This document shows positions 48,541 through 57,549 of a stretch of DNA of 64,000 bases, piece after piece (position 1 is the stretch's first letter; each line of letters starts with the position of its first letter). This DNA is from Arthrobacter woluwensis (GTDB lineage: Bacteria > Actinomycetota > Actinomycetes > Actinomycetales > Micrococcaceae): NCBI RefSeq assembly GCF_900105345.1, contig NZ_FNSN01000003.1, positions 2,852,001-2,916,000 of the forward strand, written 5' to 3'. Position numbers and translations under genes: made by a program. The notes below the pieces were generated by a model. It saw nothing but the letters and a program-made list of their open reading frames with translations. It had not been told where the DNA came from and did no database searches.

Positions 48541-50124
48541 ATGAGCCACGACCTTGCCACCACCGCGGGGAAGATCGCCGACTTCCGGGACCGTCAGGCC
48601 CAGGCCCTGGTCCCGTCCGGCCAGGAGGCCGTCGAGAAGCAGCACGCACGCGGCAAGAACACCGCCCGTGAGCGCATCGACCTGCTCGTGGATGAAGGCT
48701 CCTTCGTCGAGTTCGACGCCCTCGCCACGCACCGCTCGACCGCGTTCGGCATGGAGAAGAAGAAGCCCCTGGGCGACGGTGTGGTGTCCGGCTACGCCAC
48801 GGTCGACGGCCGCCTCGTGGCCCTCTACAGCCAGGACTTCAGCGTCTACGGCGGCTCCCTGAGCCAGGTGAACGGCGAGAAGATCGTCAAGGTGCAGGAG
48901 TTCGCCCTGCGCAACGGCTGCCCGGTGATCGGGATCAACGACGGCGGCGGCGCCCGTATCCAGGAAGGCGTGGCCTCTCTGGCGATGTTCGCGGACATCT
49001 TCCGCAACAACGTGCACGCGTCCGGCGTCGTGCCCCAGATCTCGCTCATCATGGGTCCGTGCGCCGGCGGCGCCGCCTACTCCCCCGCCCTGACCGACTA
49101 CGTGGTCATGGTGGACAAGACGAGCCACATGTTCATCACCGGCCCGGACGTCATCAAGACGGTCACGGGCGAGGACGTGGACATGGAGACCCTCGGCGGC
49201 GCGCGTCAGCACAACGCCACCACCGGCACCTCCACCTACCTGGCGAGCGACGAGGCGGATGCGATCGAATTCGTCCGCGAGCTGCTCGACTTCCTGCCGA
49301 GCAACAACCTCGCCGAGGCGCCCATCCTGGAGCACGGCCAGGAGCTCGACGTGGACGAGGACGATCTCGCCCTGGACACCCTCATCCCGGACTCCGCGAA
49401 CCACCCGTACGACATGCGCCGCGTGATCGAGAACGTGGTGGATGACGGCAACTTCCTGGAGATGCAGGCGCTGTACGCCCCGAACGTCATGATCGGCTAC
49501 GCCCGGATCGAGGGCCACACGGTCGGCATCGTGGCCAACCAGCCCATGCAGTTCGCCGGCACCCTGGACATCGCCGCCTCCGAGAAGGCCGCCCGCTTCG
49601 TGCGGCACTGCGACGCGTTCAACATCCCGATCGTGACCCTGGTGGACGTGCCCGGCTTCCTGCCCGGCAAGGACCAGGAGTTCCAGGGCATCATCCGCCG
49701 CGGCGCGAAGCTGCTCTACGCCTACGCCGAGGCCACCGTTCCGAAGCTGACCGTCATCACCCGCAAGGCCTACGGCGGCGCGTACATCGTGATGGGCTCC
49801 AAGAAGCTCGGCGCGGACCTCAACCTCGCCTGGCCCACCGCGCAGATCGGCGTCATGGGCGCCCAGGGCGCGGTCAACATCCTGTACCGCCGCGATCTCG
49901 CCGCGGTGCAGGCGGAGGGCGGCGACGTCGAGGCCCGCCGTGCGGAACTGATCCGCCAGTACGAGGACGAGCTCCTCAACCCGTACCAGGCGGCGGAGCT
50001 CGGCTACATCGACGCGGTCATCGCCCCCAGCGAGACCCGCACCCAGCTCATCCGTGGCCTCCGGGCCCTGCGGGACAAGCGTGCCGGCCTGCCCGCCAAG
50101 AAGCACGGCAACATCCCGCTCTAA
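48541..50124 (+). CDS. Acyl-CoA carboxylase beta (carboxyltransferase) subunit
   Basis: A 527-residue AccD/PccB-type carboxyltransferase that moves CO2 from biotin to acetyl- or propionyl-CoA. Both crotonase-like halves are present: N half with [19 protein letters not shown] and [22 protein letters not shown] half with [50 protein letters not shown]. The frame stays open back to 48364, but ATG 48541 has GTGAGGA upstream and the family's usual start. The epsilon subunit follows after 8 nt, the alpha subunit is about 8 kb away, and birA is divergent. Acetyl- versus propionyl-CoA preference is not settled by sequence alone. Confidence 0.95.
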   Translation: MSHDLATTAGKIADFRDRQAQALVPSGQEAVEKQHARGKNTARERIDLLVDEGSFVEFDALATHRSTAFGMEKKKPLGDGVVSGYATVDGRLVALYSQDFSVYGGSLSQVNGEKIVKVQEFALRNGCPVIGINDGGGARIQEGVASLAMFADIFRNNVHASGVVPQISLIMGPCAGGAAYSPALTDYVVMVDKTSHMFITGPDVIKTVTGEDVDMETLGGARQHNATTGTSTYLASDEADAIEFVRELLDFLPSNNLAEAPILEHGQELDVDEDDLALDTLIPDSANHPYDMRRVIENVVDDGNFLEMQALYAPNVMIGYARIEGHTVGIVANQPMQFAGTLDIAASEKAARFVRHCDAFNIPIVTLVDVPGFLPGKDQEFQGIIRRGAKLLYAYAEATVPKLTVITRKAYGGAYIVMGSKKLGADLNLAWPTAQIGVMGAQGAVNILYRRDLAAVQAEGGDVEARRAELIRQYEDELLNPYQAAELGYIDAVIAPSETRTQLIRGLRALRDKRAGLPAKKHGNIPL

Positions 50125-50132
50125 GGACGATC

Positions 50133-50381
50133 ATGGCCACCACCACCGACGCGCCCCAGGGTGACGCGGAGAACGCCCAGCCGTTCCTCACCGTCACCCG
50201 GGGCAACCCCACGCCCGAAGAGCTCGCCGCGCTGACCGCCGTCGTGAGCGCTCTCGCAGCGGGTCAGCCGCAGGAGACCGCGAGCCCCGCCCGTCACTCC
50301 GAGCGTTTCTGGCACCGCCGCGCCCAGTTCAACGTGCCGCTGAAGGCCGGTCCCGGCTCCTGGCGCCGGTCCCGGGGCTGA
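50133..50381 (+). CDS. Acyl-CoA carboxylase epsilon subunit
   Basis: An 82-residue protein of the actinobacterial ACC epsilon family. The N-terminus is variable, then FLTVTRGNPTPEELAALTAVVSAL is the conserved core and the C-terminus ends in a basic FWHRRAQFNVPLKAGPGSWRRS, typical of this subunit. It binds the carboxyltransferase core and raises its activity. It starts 8 nt after the beta subunit stop and is clearly co-transcribed with it. Confidence 0.92.
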   Translation: MATTTDAPQGDAENAQPFLTVTRGNPTPEELAALTAVVSALAAGQPQETASPARHSERFWHRRAQFNVPLKAGPGSWRRSRG

Positions 50382-50431
50382 GTCCCGCTCACTGATTCCG
50401 GCTGGCTGAGCCGGGCAGGCCGAATCCGCGG

Positions 50432-51490
50432 TCAGGACGCCGGGCGGTACCGCCGCACGGCGCCGTCAGGGACGCTGAACCAGAGCGGTGAACCCGGGCT
50501 CGCGTCCATGGCCGCGACCAGACTGACGTCCGCCTCGGCGTTCACCTCGTGCCCGGCGGCCTCCCCCGCCGCTCCTTCGGCGCGCAGCAGCACGGTCTCC
50601 CCGCGGGGTTCCAGGGCCTGGGCGGTGACCGGGAAGTGCTGAGCCCCGGAGGGCAGGCCGCTCCCCTCCGCACCGAGGCCGGGTTCCCGCGCGGACACGA
50701 CGACGTCGGCGGCCCGGAAGGCGAGCGCGTCCTCTCCGGTGCGGATCAGGTTCAGCCCAGCCAGCTTCGCGGCGAAGACGTTCGGAGGGCGGGTGAACAG
50801 CTCGCGCGTCGGCCCGGAGGCCACCACACGCCCGTCGTGCAGGATCGCCGTGTGACTGGCAAGCGTGAGGGCATCGAGGATCTCGTGCGTGATGAGGACG
50901 GCGCTCTGGCCGGCCAGCAGCTCCTTGAGGATGCCGCGCATCCGGGTCGAGGCCGTCACGTCGAGGGCGTTGAGGGGTTCGTCCAGAACCAGGAGCCGGG
51001 GCCGGGTGGCGAGCGCTCGGGCCAGCGCCACGGTCTGCGCCTGTCCGCCCGAGATCTGCCAGGGTTTTTCGCCCGCGAACTCTCGTCCTCCGACCTTGTC
51101 CAGCCAGCCGAGCGCCTCCTCACGGGCCCGGGATCTGGATGCGCCCCGGCTGCGGGGACCGAACGCGACGTTGTCCAGAGCGTCGAGATGCGGAAAGAGC
51201 ATCGGGGCCTGGGCCATGAGGGCCACCGACCGCCGGTGCGCGGGGACGTCGACGCCCCGGGCGCTGTCCAGCAGGGTCCGCCCGCCCAGGACGATCCGGC
51301 CCTCGGCCTGTCGCCGGGATCCTGGAAGGGTGCCCGTCACGGCCGCCGCGAAGGAGGACTTGCCGGCGCCGTTGGGACCCATGATCGCCAGGGTGTCGCC
51401 CTCCCCCAGGCCGAGCCGGAGGTCGAGGCCACGGGAGGGCACGCGGACGTCGGCGTCCAGGAAGGCGCCGCTCATCGCACGCCCGCTCAT
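50432..51490 (-). CDS. modC: Molybdate ABC transporter ATPase
   Basis: A 352-residue ABC ATPase with Walker [11 protein letters not shown], signature [16 protein letters not shown], Walker [15 protein letters not shown] and switch ITHEILDAL. The C-terminal part (about 270-352) is a TOBE/Mop-like regulatory domain ([21 protein letters not shown]) as in ModC. The ATG at 51490 overlaps the modB stop by 4 nt; a second ATG five codons later is possible. It is the last gene of the regulator-modA-modB-modC operon and converges on the epsilon subunit gene 50 nt away. Confidence 0.92.
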   Translation of the reverse strand: MSGRAMSGAFLDADVRVPSRGLDLRLGLGEGDTLAIMGPNGAGKSSFAAAVTGTLPGSRRQAEGRIVLGGRTLLDSARGVDVPAHRRSVALMAQAPMLFPHLDALDNVAFGPRSRGASRSRAREEALGWLDKVGGREFAGEKPWQISGGQAQTVALARALATRPRLLVLDEPLNALDVTASTRMRGILKELLAGQSAVLITHEILDALTLASHTAILHDGRVVASGPTRELFTRPPNVFAAKLAGLNLIRTGEDALAFRAADVVVSAREPGLGAEGSGLPSGAQHFPVTAQALEPRGETVLLRAEGAAGEAAGHEVNAEADVSLVAAMDASPGSPLWFSVPDGAVRRYRPAS

Positions 51491-52401
51491 CGCACACCGG
51501 CCTTGCGCCGGACCCAGGGACCGTGAGCCAGCCCGACCACGAGCACCGCCACCGCCACGAGCAGCAGGGCGAGCGCGGCGGCCGCGTCGGGGTCGCTCTC
51601 GCGGGCGAGGTAGATCTCCAGGGGCAGGGTGCGGGTGACGCCTTGCAGATTGCCGGCGAAGGTCAGGGTGGCGCCGAACTCGCCCAGGCACCGCGCGAAC
51701 GCGAGGACGGCGCCGGAGAGCAGCCCCGGCAGGGCCAGGGGCAGCGTCACCCTCCACCAGGTGGCCGCGGGGCTGGAGCCGAGGGTCGCGGCCACCGTCT
51801 CGTAGCGCACGTCGCCGCTGGACAGCGCACCCTCCATGCTGAGCACCAGATACGGGAGCGAGACGAAGGCCTGGGCCAGCACCACCGCGGCCGTGCTGAA
51901 GGACAGCTCGACCCCCACGGCTCGAAGGGGCGGTCCCAGAAGCCCGAACCGGCCGAAGGCGTACAGCAGGGCCAGACCGCCCACGACCGGTGGAATCACG
52001 AGTGGCAGGAGCACCAGGGCCCGCAGCACTCGCTGGCCGGGGAACCGCGCCCGCGAGAGGACGGCGGCCAGCGGCACCCCGAGCACGATGCAGAGTACCG
52101 TGCTCAGGCAGGCCGTGCGAAGGCTGAGGGACAAGGCGTCGACAGAGGCCTGGCTCGTCACCAGGGGGATGAAGTGCGCCCAGTCGACCTTGAGGGCCAT
52201 GGCCAGGGGCGGCACCAGGATGAAGGCGAGCCCGAGCACGGCCGCCAGCAGCATCCAGCCGGGCACCCCGTTCAATCGGGCGCTGTTCGATCGGGTGTCG
52301 TTCAGCCGGCCACCGTCCAGCCGAGCACCGTCACGGCGGTTCCTCCCGACCCCGGCCCTGCCACGCGGAGCCCGGGTGGCCTCGCCACCCGGGTCGCTCA
52401 C
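51487..52401 (-). CDS. modB: Molybdate ABC transporter permease
   Basis: A 304-residue inner membrane permease. Residues 1-45 are a hydrophilic, repetitive N-terminal extension ([22 protein letters not shown]), followed by about six membrane segments. The EAA-type coupling loop is the [30 protein letters not shown] region typical of ModB. Start is GTG at 52401, overlapping the modA stop (GTGA). A 10-bp hairpin (CCCGGGTGGC with GCCACCCGGG, about 52370-52392) covers the first codons and could tune modB translation. Confidence 0.92.
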   Translation of the reverse strand: MSDPGGEATRAPRGRAGVGRNRRDGARLDGGRLNDTRSNSARLNGVPGWMLLAAVLGLAFILVPPLAMALKVDWAHFIPLVTSQASVDALSLSLRTACLSTVLCIVLGVPLAAVLSRARFPGQRVLRALVLLPLVIPPVVGGLALLYAFGRFGLLGPPLRAVGVELSFSTAAVVLAQAFVSLPYLVLSMEGALSSGDVRYETVAATLGSSPAATWWRVTLPLALPGLLSGAVLAFARCLGEFGATLTFAGNLQGVTRTLPLEIYLARESDPDAAAALALLLVAVAVLVVGLAHGPWVRRKAGVR

Positions 52402-53210
52402 GGCTTGCCGAACCCGGCCTCGGCCAGGACCTTCTGCCCCGGCGCCCCGGTCAGGGCGGCGAGGAAGGTCCTGCCGCCGTCGCGGTCCGGAGCGCCCTGG
52501 ACCAGGGCCACCGCATAGGTGTTGACGGCGGCGCTACTCTGCGGGAAGTCGACCGCCTTCACGGCGCCCTTCGAACCTTGCGCATCGGTGCGGTAGACGA
52601 GCCCCGCGTCGGCTTCGCCGGACGAGACCTTGCCGAGCACATCCGTGACGGCGAGTTCCTCGCTGACCGGCTTGATGTCGAGCCCGGCCGCCTTCTCCAC
52701 CTTGTGGCTCGCCGCGCCGCACGGCACCTGCGCCGCGCACAGCACCGTCTTGACACCGGGCTTGGCCAGGTCGGCGAGCGCGGAGATGTTCGCGGGATTG
52801 CTCGGCGGCACGGCGATGGTGAGGGTGTTGCTGGCGAAGTTCTGCGCCGCGCCGTCGAGCGAGCCGGCGTCCTTCAGCTTGGCCATGGTCGCCAGGTCCG
52901 CGGTGGCGACCACATCGGCCTTGGCGCCGGCCTTGATCTGCGCCACGAGGTCCTGCGAGCCGGCGAAGTTGAACTTGAGGTCCAGCTCGGGGTGCTCGGC
53001 ACGGAGCTTCTCCGCAAGGGTGGTGAAACTGGATTTGAGGGAGGCCGCTGCGAAGACCACCACGGTCGTCTTGCCGGCGTCCTGCGGAGACGCGCTTCCG
53101 GAGGCGGGGCTTCCGGAAGCGCCGGAGCACGCGGTCAGAGCGAACGACGCCGCCACGAAGGCGACGGCGGCCTTGCCGAGGGGCGGCCGGGAGAGGATCT
53201 CACGCTTCAT
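52398..53210 (-). CDS. modA: Molybdate-binding lipoprotein
   Basis: A 270-residue periplasmic-type substrate-binding lipoprotein. The signal peptide ends in the lipobox LTAC (lipidated C28) and is followed by a Ser/Gly linker. The mature part starts [22 protein letters not shown], the usual ModA opening whose serines contact molybdate or tungstate. [26 protein letters not shown] and the C-terminal GVIYRTDA-like region ([10 protein letters not shown]) complete the fold. It overlaps the preceding regulator gene by 11 nt and modB by 3 nt. Confidence 0.94.
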   Translation of the reverse strand: MKREILSRPPLGKAAVAFVAASFALTACSGASGSPASGSASPQDAGKTTVVVFAAASLKSSFTTLAEKLRAEHPELDLKFNFAGSQDLVAQIKAGAKADVVATADLATMAKLKDAGSLDGAAQNFASNTLTIAVPPSNPANISALADLAKPGVKTVLCAAQVPCGAASHKVEKAAGLDIKPVSEELAVTDVLGKVSSGEADAGLVYRTDAQGSKGAVKAVDFPQSSAAVNTYAVALVQGAPDRDGGRTFLAALTGAPGQKVLAEAGFGKP

Positions 53211-53598
53211 CAGGGACCTCCACGATCACATTGGTCGCCTTGACCACGGCCACGGCGAGCTTTCCTTCACGGATGCCGAGTTCCTCGACGGCCTCCGTGC
53301 TCATGAGGGAGACGATCCGGTGCGGGCCGCACTGCATCTCCACCTGGGACATGACCTTGTCCGAGACGACGCGGGTCACCAGGCCGACCATCCGGTTACG
53401 GGCCGAACGGCCCACCTTCGTCGGGTCGGCGGGCTGCGCCGCCTGTTCCCGGGCCAGCGCGGCCAGGGACAAGGCGTCCACTTCGGTCACTCCCCCGCCG
53501 CGTTCCACCTTCAGGAGGCCGCTGTTGAGCCACCGGCGCACGGTGTCGTCACTGACCCCCAGGAAGGCGGCGGCATCCTTGATCCGGATTCCACTCAT
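53200..53598 (-). CDS. Molybdate-responsive regulator: excisionase-type HTH plus Mop domain
   Basis: A 132-residue protein. The N-terminal MerR/excisionase-like helix-turn-helix (about 3-32: IKDAAAFLGVSDDTVRRWLNSGLLKV) is joined to one Mop/TOBE domain (about 66-130: RNRMVGLVTRVVSDKVMSQVEMQCGPHRIVSLMSTEAVEELGI), which in such proteins binds molybdate oligomerically. It probably senses intracellular molybdate and controls its own modABC operon. It differs from E. coli ModE, which has a LysR-like HTH and two Mop domains. The candidate operators lie just upstream. Confidence 0.88.
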   Translation of the reverse strand: MSGIRIKDAAAFLGVSDDTVRRWLNSGLLKVERGGGVTEVDALSLAALAREQAAQPADPTKVGRSARNRMVGLVTRVVSDKVMSQVEMQCGPHRIVSLMSTEAVEELGIREGKLAVAVVKATNVIVEVPDEA

Positions 53599-53619
53599 GG
53601 TGCGAGCATAGCCAAATAT

Positions 53620-53662
53620 TCGCCTTTGCGGTTTTTCGATCGGCCTGGGATCGCAAATGCGA
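53620..53662. promoter_or_regulatory. Two inverted operator-like copies upstream of the mod operon
   Basis: On the plus strand, TCGCAAATGCGA (53651-53662) and, on the minus strand, CCGCAAAGGCGA (53620-53631) fit YCGCAAAKGCGA. Their centres are 31 bp apart, about three helical turns. They lie 22-64 nt upstream of the molybdate regulator start. This fits autoregulation by the HTH-Mop protein. Confidence 0.5.
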
Positions 53663-53735
53663 CCATTCCGTTCGACAGTGCCGTGTCCTCGTCACGACCG
53701 GCAAGGTTTTCAAGCACTCCTTTCGAAAAAATGCC

Positions 53736-53741
53736 TACGCT
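53736..53741 (+). promoter_or_regulatory. -10 box TACGCT for a leaderless gene
   Basis: TACGCT ends 6 nt before the GTG at 53748. There is no ribosome binding site. Confidence 0.55.
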
Positions 53742-53747
53742 AGGACT

Positions 53748-55430
53748 GTGACTGAGACCACCACGCGCCCCAAGACGGCCATCGACCATCTCGCCGACAG
53801 CTACACCGCACGTTTACTGGAACTCGATCCCGCCCTGGCGACGAGTCTGGGACTGCCGGGTCACGAAAGCGAGTACCCCGACTTCTCCCCCGCCGGTCTG
53901 GAGGCGTTCGCCCGCCTGGACCAGGAGACACTCGCCGCTCTCGACGGGCTGGAGCCCGTGGACGACGTGGACCGCGTGACCCTGGACGCCATGCGTGAGC
54001 GTCTGGGCCTCGCCGTGGAACGCCACGCGAGCGGCTGGACCCTCGCCGAGCTGAACAACATCGCCTCCCCCGCGCAGGACATCCGCGCCATCTTCGACCT
54101 CATGTCCACGGACACCGAGGAGCACTGGGCCCACATCGCGGGCCGCGCCCACAACGTCCCGGCCGCGATCGACGGCTACATCGAGTCCCTGCGGACCGCC
54201 CAGGCCCAGGACCTCGTCTCCGCCGCGCGCCAGGTGCGGATCGTGATCGACCAGGCCACCGGCTATGCCGCGGAAGACGGCTTCTTCGCGAAGCTCGCGC
54301 GGGAGGCCGCGACGTCGTCGGGGCCCCTGCCGCAGGAGCTGCAGGCCACGCTCGACGACGGCGTGCGCCGCGCACGGGAGGCCTACGGCACGCTGATCGA
54401 CTTCCTCCGCGAGGAGCTGCTTCCGGCCGCACCGGAGAAGGACGCCGTGGGCCGCCAGCGCTACGCCCTGGCCAGCCGCACCTTCCTGGGCGCGACGATC
54501 GATCTGGAGGAGAGCTACGCCTGGGGCGTGGCCGAACTGGACCGCCTGATCGCCGAGCAGGAGAAGGTCGCCCAGCAGATCAAGCCCGGCGCCACCATCG
54601 AGGAGGCCAAGGAGATCCTCAACGCGGACACCTCCCGCCAGCTCCAGGGCACCGACGCGCTGCGCGCCTGGATGCAGAAGCTCTCCGACGAGGCGGTGGC
54701 CGCTCTCGCCGGAACCCACTTCGACATCCCCGGCCCCATGAAGACCCTCGAGTGCATGATCGCCCCCACCCAGGACGGCGGCATCTACTACACCGGCCCC
54801 AGCGACGACTTCTCGCGCCCCGGCCGCATGTGGTGGTCGGTCCCGCCGGGCGAGGACGAGTTCACCACCTGGGCCGAGACCACCACGGTCTACCACGAGG
54901 GTGTTCCGGGACACCACCTGCAGGTCGCCACGGCCGTGTACCGCAAGGAGCTCCTGAACGACTGGCGCCGCAACATCTGCTGGGTGTCCGGTCACGGCGA
55001 GGGCTGGGCGCTCTACGCGGAGAAACTCATGCAGGAACTCGGCTTCCTGTCCGACCCGGGCGACCTCATGGGCATGCTCGACATGCAGCGGATGCGTGCC
55101 GCCCGCGTGGTCTTCGACATCGGCGTGCATCTGGAACTGGACATGCCGGAGCGCTGGGGCAGCGGCCCCTGGACGGCGGAGAAGGGCTACGAGTTCCTGC
55201 GCGCCAACCTGCCCATCAGCGAGGGCCAGCTCCAGTTCGAGTTCACCCGGTACCTGGGGTGGCCGGGCCAGGCCCCGAGTTACAAGATCGGCCAGCGCCT
55301 CTGGGAGCAGATCCGGGAGGAACTCCAGGAACGTGAGGGCGAGTCCTTCGACGTGAAGGCGTTCCATTCCAAGGCGCTGAACATCGGTTCGGTGGGTCTG
55401 GACGTGCTGCGCACCGCGCTGCTCGGCTGA
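53748..55430 (+). CDS. DUF885 family protein, metallopeptidase-like
   Basis: A 560-residue cytoplasmic protein of the DUF885 family, whose fold and HExxH-like motif recall zinc metallopeptidases. The key motif is VYHEGVPGHHLQVA (about residue 382), followed by a second conserved block GHGEGWALYAEKLMQELGFL that should supply the third metal ligand. ARVVFDIGVHLELDMPERW and YLGWPGQAPSYKIGQ close the core. Its substrate is unknown, and bacterial members are mostly uncharacterised. The gene begins with GTG, 6 nt after TACGCT, and looks leaderless. It is divergent from the mod operon but shows no obvious functional link to it. Confidence 0.88.
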   Translation: MTETTTRPKTAIDHLADSYTARLLELDPALATSLGLPGHESEYPDFSPAGLEAFARLDQETLAALDGLEPVDDVDRVTLDAMRERLGLAVERHASGWTLAELNNIASPAQDIRAIFDLMSTDTEEHWAHIAGRAHNVPAAIDGYIESLRTAQAQDLVSAARQVRIVIDQATGYAAEDGFFAKLAREAATSSGPLPQELQATLDDGVRRAREAYGTLIDFLREELLPAAPEKDAVGRQRYALASRTFLGATIDLEESYAWGVAELDRLIAEQEKVAQQIKPGATIEEAKEILNADTSRQLQGTDALRAWMQKLSDEAVAALAGTHFDIPGPMKTLECMIAPTQDGGIYYTGPSDDFSRPGRMWWSVPPGEDEFTTWAETTTVYHEGVPGHHLQVATAVYRKELLNDWRRNICWVSGHGEGWALYAEKLMQELGFLSDPGDLMGMLDMQRMRAARVVFDIGVHLELDMPERWGSGPWTAEKGYEFLRANLPISEGQLQFEFTRYLGWPGQAPSYKIGQRLWEQIREELQEREGESFDVKAFHSKALNIGSVGLDVLRTALLG

Positions 55431-55438
55431 CCACCTGG

Positions 55439-55485
55439 ACGACGACGGCGGGCGGCCCCGGACGGGTGCCGCCCGCCGTCGTCGT
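55439..55485 (+). terminator. Terminator of the DUF885 gene, 18-bp perfect stem
   Basis: Arms 55439-55456 and 55468-55485 pair perfectly across an 11-nt loop, beginning 9 nt after the stop. There is no U-tract. Confidence 0.8.
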
Positions 55486-55520
55486 ACCCGTCGGATATTC
55501 CCGGATTTGAGGAATCTCTC

Positions 55521-55587
55521 AGAAATCAGGCGGAAAAGTAACACTGCTCAACGCAAAGTGGAATATTGTTACGCTGATTTCTATTGT
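55521..55587. promoter_or_regulatory. Promoter of the symporter gene with nested inverted half-sites
   Basis: AGAAATCAG (55521-55529) and CTGATTTCT (55574-55582) are exact inverted copies. Inside them GTAAC (55538-55542) is mirrored by GTTAC (about 55568-55572). The right copy touches the -10 TATTGT (55582-55587), which ends 7 nt before the GTG start. This suggests a repressor that bridges two sites across the promoter. Confidence 0.45.
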
Positions 55588-55594
55588 CCTGTGG

Positions 55595-56998
55595 GTGAGT
55601 ACAGAGACCAACGCACCCAAGGCACCGAGCCGCCTGCCCCGCTGGGCCGGCAACTTCGGCGTCCAGATCATCGCCGCACTGGTGCTCGGCGTCGTCCTCG
55701 GCCTGGTGGCCAGGAACCTCGGGGGCACGAAAGATGACCCGAACGGCCTGACCATCACCCTCCAGACCATCGGCTCCAGCTACGTCGCGCTGCTGAAGAC
55801 CGCCGTGGTCCCCCTCATCTTCACCGCCGTGGTGAGCTCCATCGCCAATCTGCGCGCCGTCACCAACGCCGCCAAACTGGCCTGGAACACCCTCCTGTGG
55901 TTCGCCATCACGGCCCTCATCGCCGTGCTGATCGGCATCGGCCTGGGCATCCTGTTCCAGCCGGGCGCCGGCACGGGCATCAGCGAGGAAGGGGCCAAGT
56001 ACTCCGGCAGCGCCGGCAGCTGGTGGGCCTTCCTCCAGGGCCTTATCCCTCGCAACATCCTCGGCCTCGAGGTCAGCACCAAGATCACCGACGGCGTGGC
56101 CTCCACGAGCGTCAACTTCAACGTCCTGCAGATCCTGGTCCTCGCGATCGCCGTCGGCGTCGCCGCCCTGAAGGCCGGCAAGAAGGCGGACAAGTTCCTG
56201 GACTTCAACGCCTCCGCGCTGGCAGTCATCCAGAAGGTCCTCTGGTGGATCATCCGCATCGCCCCGATCGGCACCATCGGCCTGATCGGCAACGCGGTCG
56301 CCAGCTACGGCTGGGACACCATCGGCGCGCTCGGCAAGTTCACCGTGGCGATCTACGTGGGCCTCGCCCTCGTGCTGTTCGTGGTCTACCCGATCCTGGT
56401 CCGCAGCCATGGCCTGTCCATCAAGCAGTACTTCTCCGGCGTGTGGCCCGCCGTCCAGCTGGCCTTCGTCTCCCGTTCGTCCGTGGGCACCATGCCGCTG
56501 ACGCAGCGCGTGACCGAGCGCAACCTGGGCGTCCCCAGCGGTTACGCCTCGTTCGCCGTGCCGCTCGGCTCGACCACCAAGATGGACGGCTGCGCCGCGA
56601 TCTACCCGGCCATCGCCGCCATTTTCGTGGCCCAGTTCTTCGGCATCAACCTGGACTTCGGCCAGTACCTGCTGATCGTCCTGGTCTCGGTCCTCGGTTC
56701 CGCGGCCACCGCGGGCACCACGGGCGCCGTGGTCATGCTGACGCTGACCCTGTCCACCCTGGGCCTGCCGCTCGCCGGCGTCGGCCTCCTGCTGGCCATC
56801 GACCCGATCCTGGACATGGGCCGCACCGCGGTCAACGTCGCGGGTCAGGCGCTGGTCCCCACGCTCGTGGCCAAGCGTCAGGGCATCCTGGACCTCGACC
56901 TCTACAACGCACCGCGTCAGGGCGTGGCCTTCTCCGACGACGTTTCCGAGGACGTCGAGGAGGGTTCCGAGAAGGAACTGGTGGGCGTGGATCGCTGA
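55595..56998 (+). CDS. Dicarboxylate/amino acid:cation symporter (GltP/DctA family)
   Basis: A 467-residue SLC1-type secondary transporter. It carries the family's conserved features: LLKTAVVPLIFTAVVSSIANL (TM3), hairpin 1 SRSSVGTMPLTQR, the cation-binding STTKMDGCAAIYPAIAAIFVAQ (the usual NMDGT block) and DPILDMGRTAVNVAGQAL. The substrate should be an acidic amino acid or C4-dicarboxylate with Na+ or H+. The acidic C-terminal tail (DDVSEDVEEGSEKE) is cytoplasmic. The GTG start lies 7 nt after TATTGT and is probably leaderless. It is monocistronic, with a hairpin downstream. Confidence 0.93.
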   Translation: MSTETNAPKAPSRLPRWAGNFGVQIIAALVLGVVLGLVARNLGGTKDDPNGLTITLQTIGSSYVALLKTAVVPLIFTAVVSSIANLRAVTNAAKLAWNTLLWFAITALIAVLIGIGLGILFQPGAGTGISEEGAKYSGSAGSWWAFLQGLIPRNILGLEVSTKITDGVASTSVNFNVLQILVLAIAVGVAALKAGKKADKFLDFNASALAVIQKVLWWIIRIAPIGTIGLIGNAVASYGWDTIGALGKFTVAIYVGLALVLFVVYPILVRSHGLSIKQYFSGVWPAVQLAFVSRSSVGTMPLTQRVTERNLGVPSGYASFAVPLGSTTKMDGCAAIYPAIAAIFVAQFFGINLDFGQYLLIVLVSVLGSAATAGTTGAVVMLTLTLSTLGLPLAGVGLLLAIDPILDMGRTAVNVAGQALVPTLVAKRQGILDLDLYNAPRQGVAFSDDVSEDVEEGSEKELVGVDR

Positions 56999-57048
56999 TC
57001 CCGCCCGCGGCCTCCCTCGCCGCGCAGCCTCCGTGCTCGCGAAGTGAC

Positions 57049-57087
57049 AGTTGGCGCCCCTTCCCGTCCTGGGAAGGGGCGCCAACT
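57049..57087 (+). terminator. Terminator of the symporter gene, 17-bp perfect stem
   Basis: Arms 57049-57065 and 57071-57087 pair perfectly with a 5-nt loop, 50 nt after the stop. It separates the symporter from the ybjQ-like/maf pair. Confidence 0.8.
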
Positions 57088-57126
57088 GCTCTCTCGCGGG
57101 CCCTCTCGCGGGCGGCGATCCCGTAT

Positions 57127-57132
57127 TAGGCT
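57127..57132 (+). promoter_or_regulatory. -10 box TAGGCT for a leaderless gene
   Basis: TAGGCT ends 6 nt before the ATG at 57139, and there is no ribosome binding site. Confidence 0.55.
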
Positions 57133-57138
57133 CTAGAC

Positions 57139-57549
57139 ATGCTGATCGTCACCACGAATGAAGTCCCCGGGCACCGCATCGACGCCGTCTTCGGCGAAGT
57201 GATGGGCCTGACCGTCCGCTCCCGCGACATCGGGTCCCAGATGCTCGCCGGTTTCCGCTCGCTCGGCGGCGGCGAACTGCCCGAGATGACCAAGGCCCTC
57301 TATGAGAGCCGTCAGGAGGTCATGGGCCGCATGGTCAACGAGGCCCAGCAGCGCGGCGCCAACGCGATCGTGGCCATGCGCTTCGACACCTCGGAGATGG
57401 GCGGCAACTGGACCGAAGTCTGCGCCTACGGCACGGCGGTCTACATCATCCCGCTCAAGGAAGGCGAAGAGGGCGCCACCGGCCAGTCGGTCTACCTCAC
57501 GCAGCAGGGCCAGCAGCCGAACGACCAGCCCGGCAACACCCAGCTGTGA
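57139..57549 (+). CDS. YbjQ/UPF0145 family protein (putative heavy-metal-binding fold)
   Basis: A 136-residue protein of the YbjQ family. MLIVTTNEVPGHRIDAVFGEVMGLTVRSRDIGSQMLAGFRSLGGGEL is the highly conserved N-terminal half, and ALYESRQEVMGRMVNEAQQRGANAIVAMRFDTSEM the second conserved block. The family forms pentamers, but its biological role is not known despite the 'heavy-metal-binding' label. The C-terminal Gln/Asn-rich tail is variable. The gene appears leaderless and overlaps maf by 4 nt. Confidence 0.9.
   Translation: MLIVTTNEVPGHRIDAVFGEVMGLTVRSRDIGSQMLAGFRSLGGGELPEMTKALYESRQEVMGRMVNEAQQRGANAIVAMRFDTSEMGGNWTEVCAYGTAVYIIPLKEGEEGATGQSVYLTQQGQQPNDQPGNTQL

Noticed and set aside
48364-48541. 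GTG 48364 as start of the carboxylase beta subunit, 7 residues after a TAGTAT box
   Set aside because: The 59 added residues are Arg/Pro-rich and unlike the family. ATG 48541 has a ribosome binding site. The TAGTAT may still be promoter-like but does not define the start.
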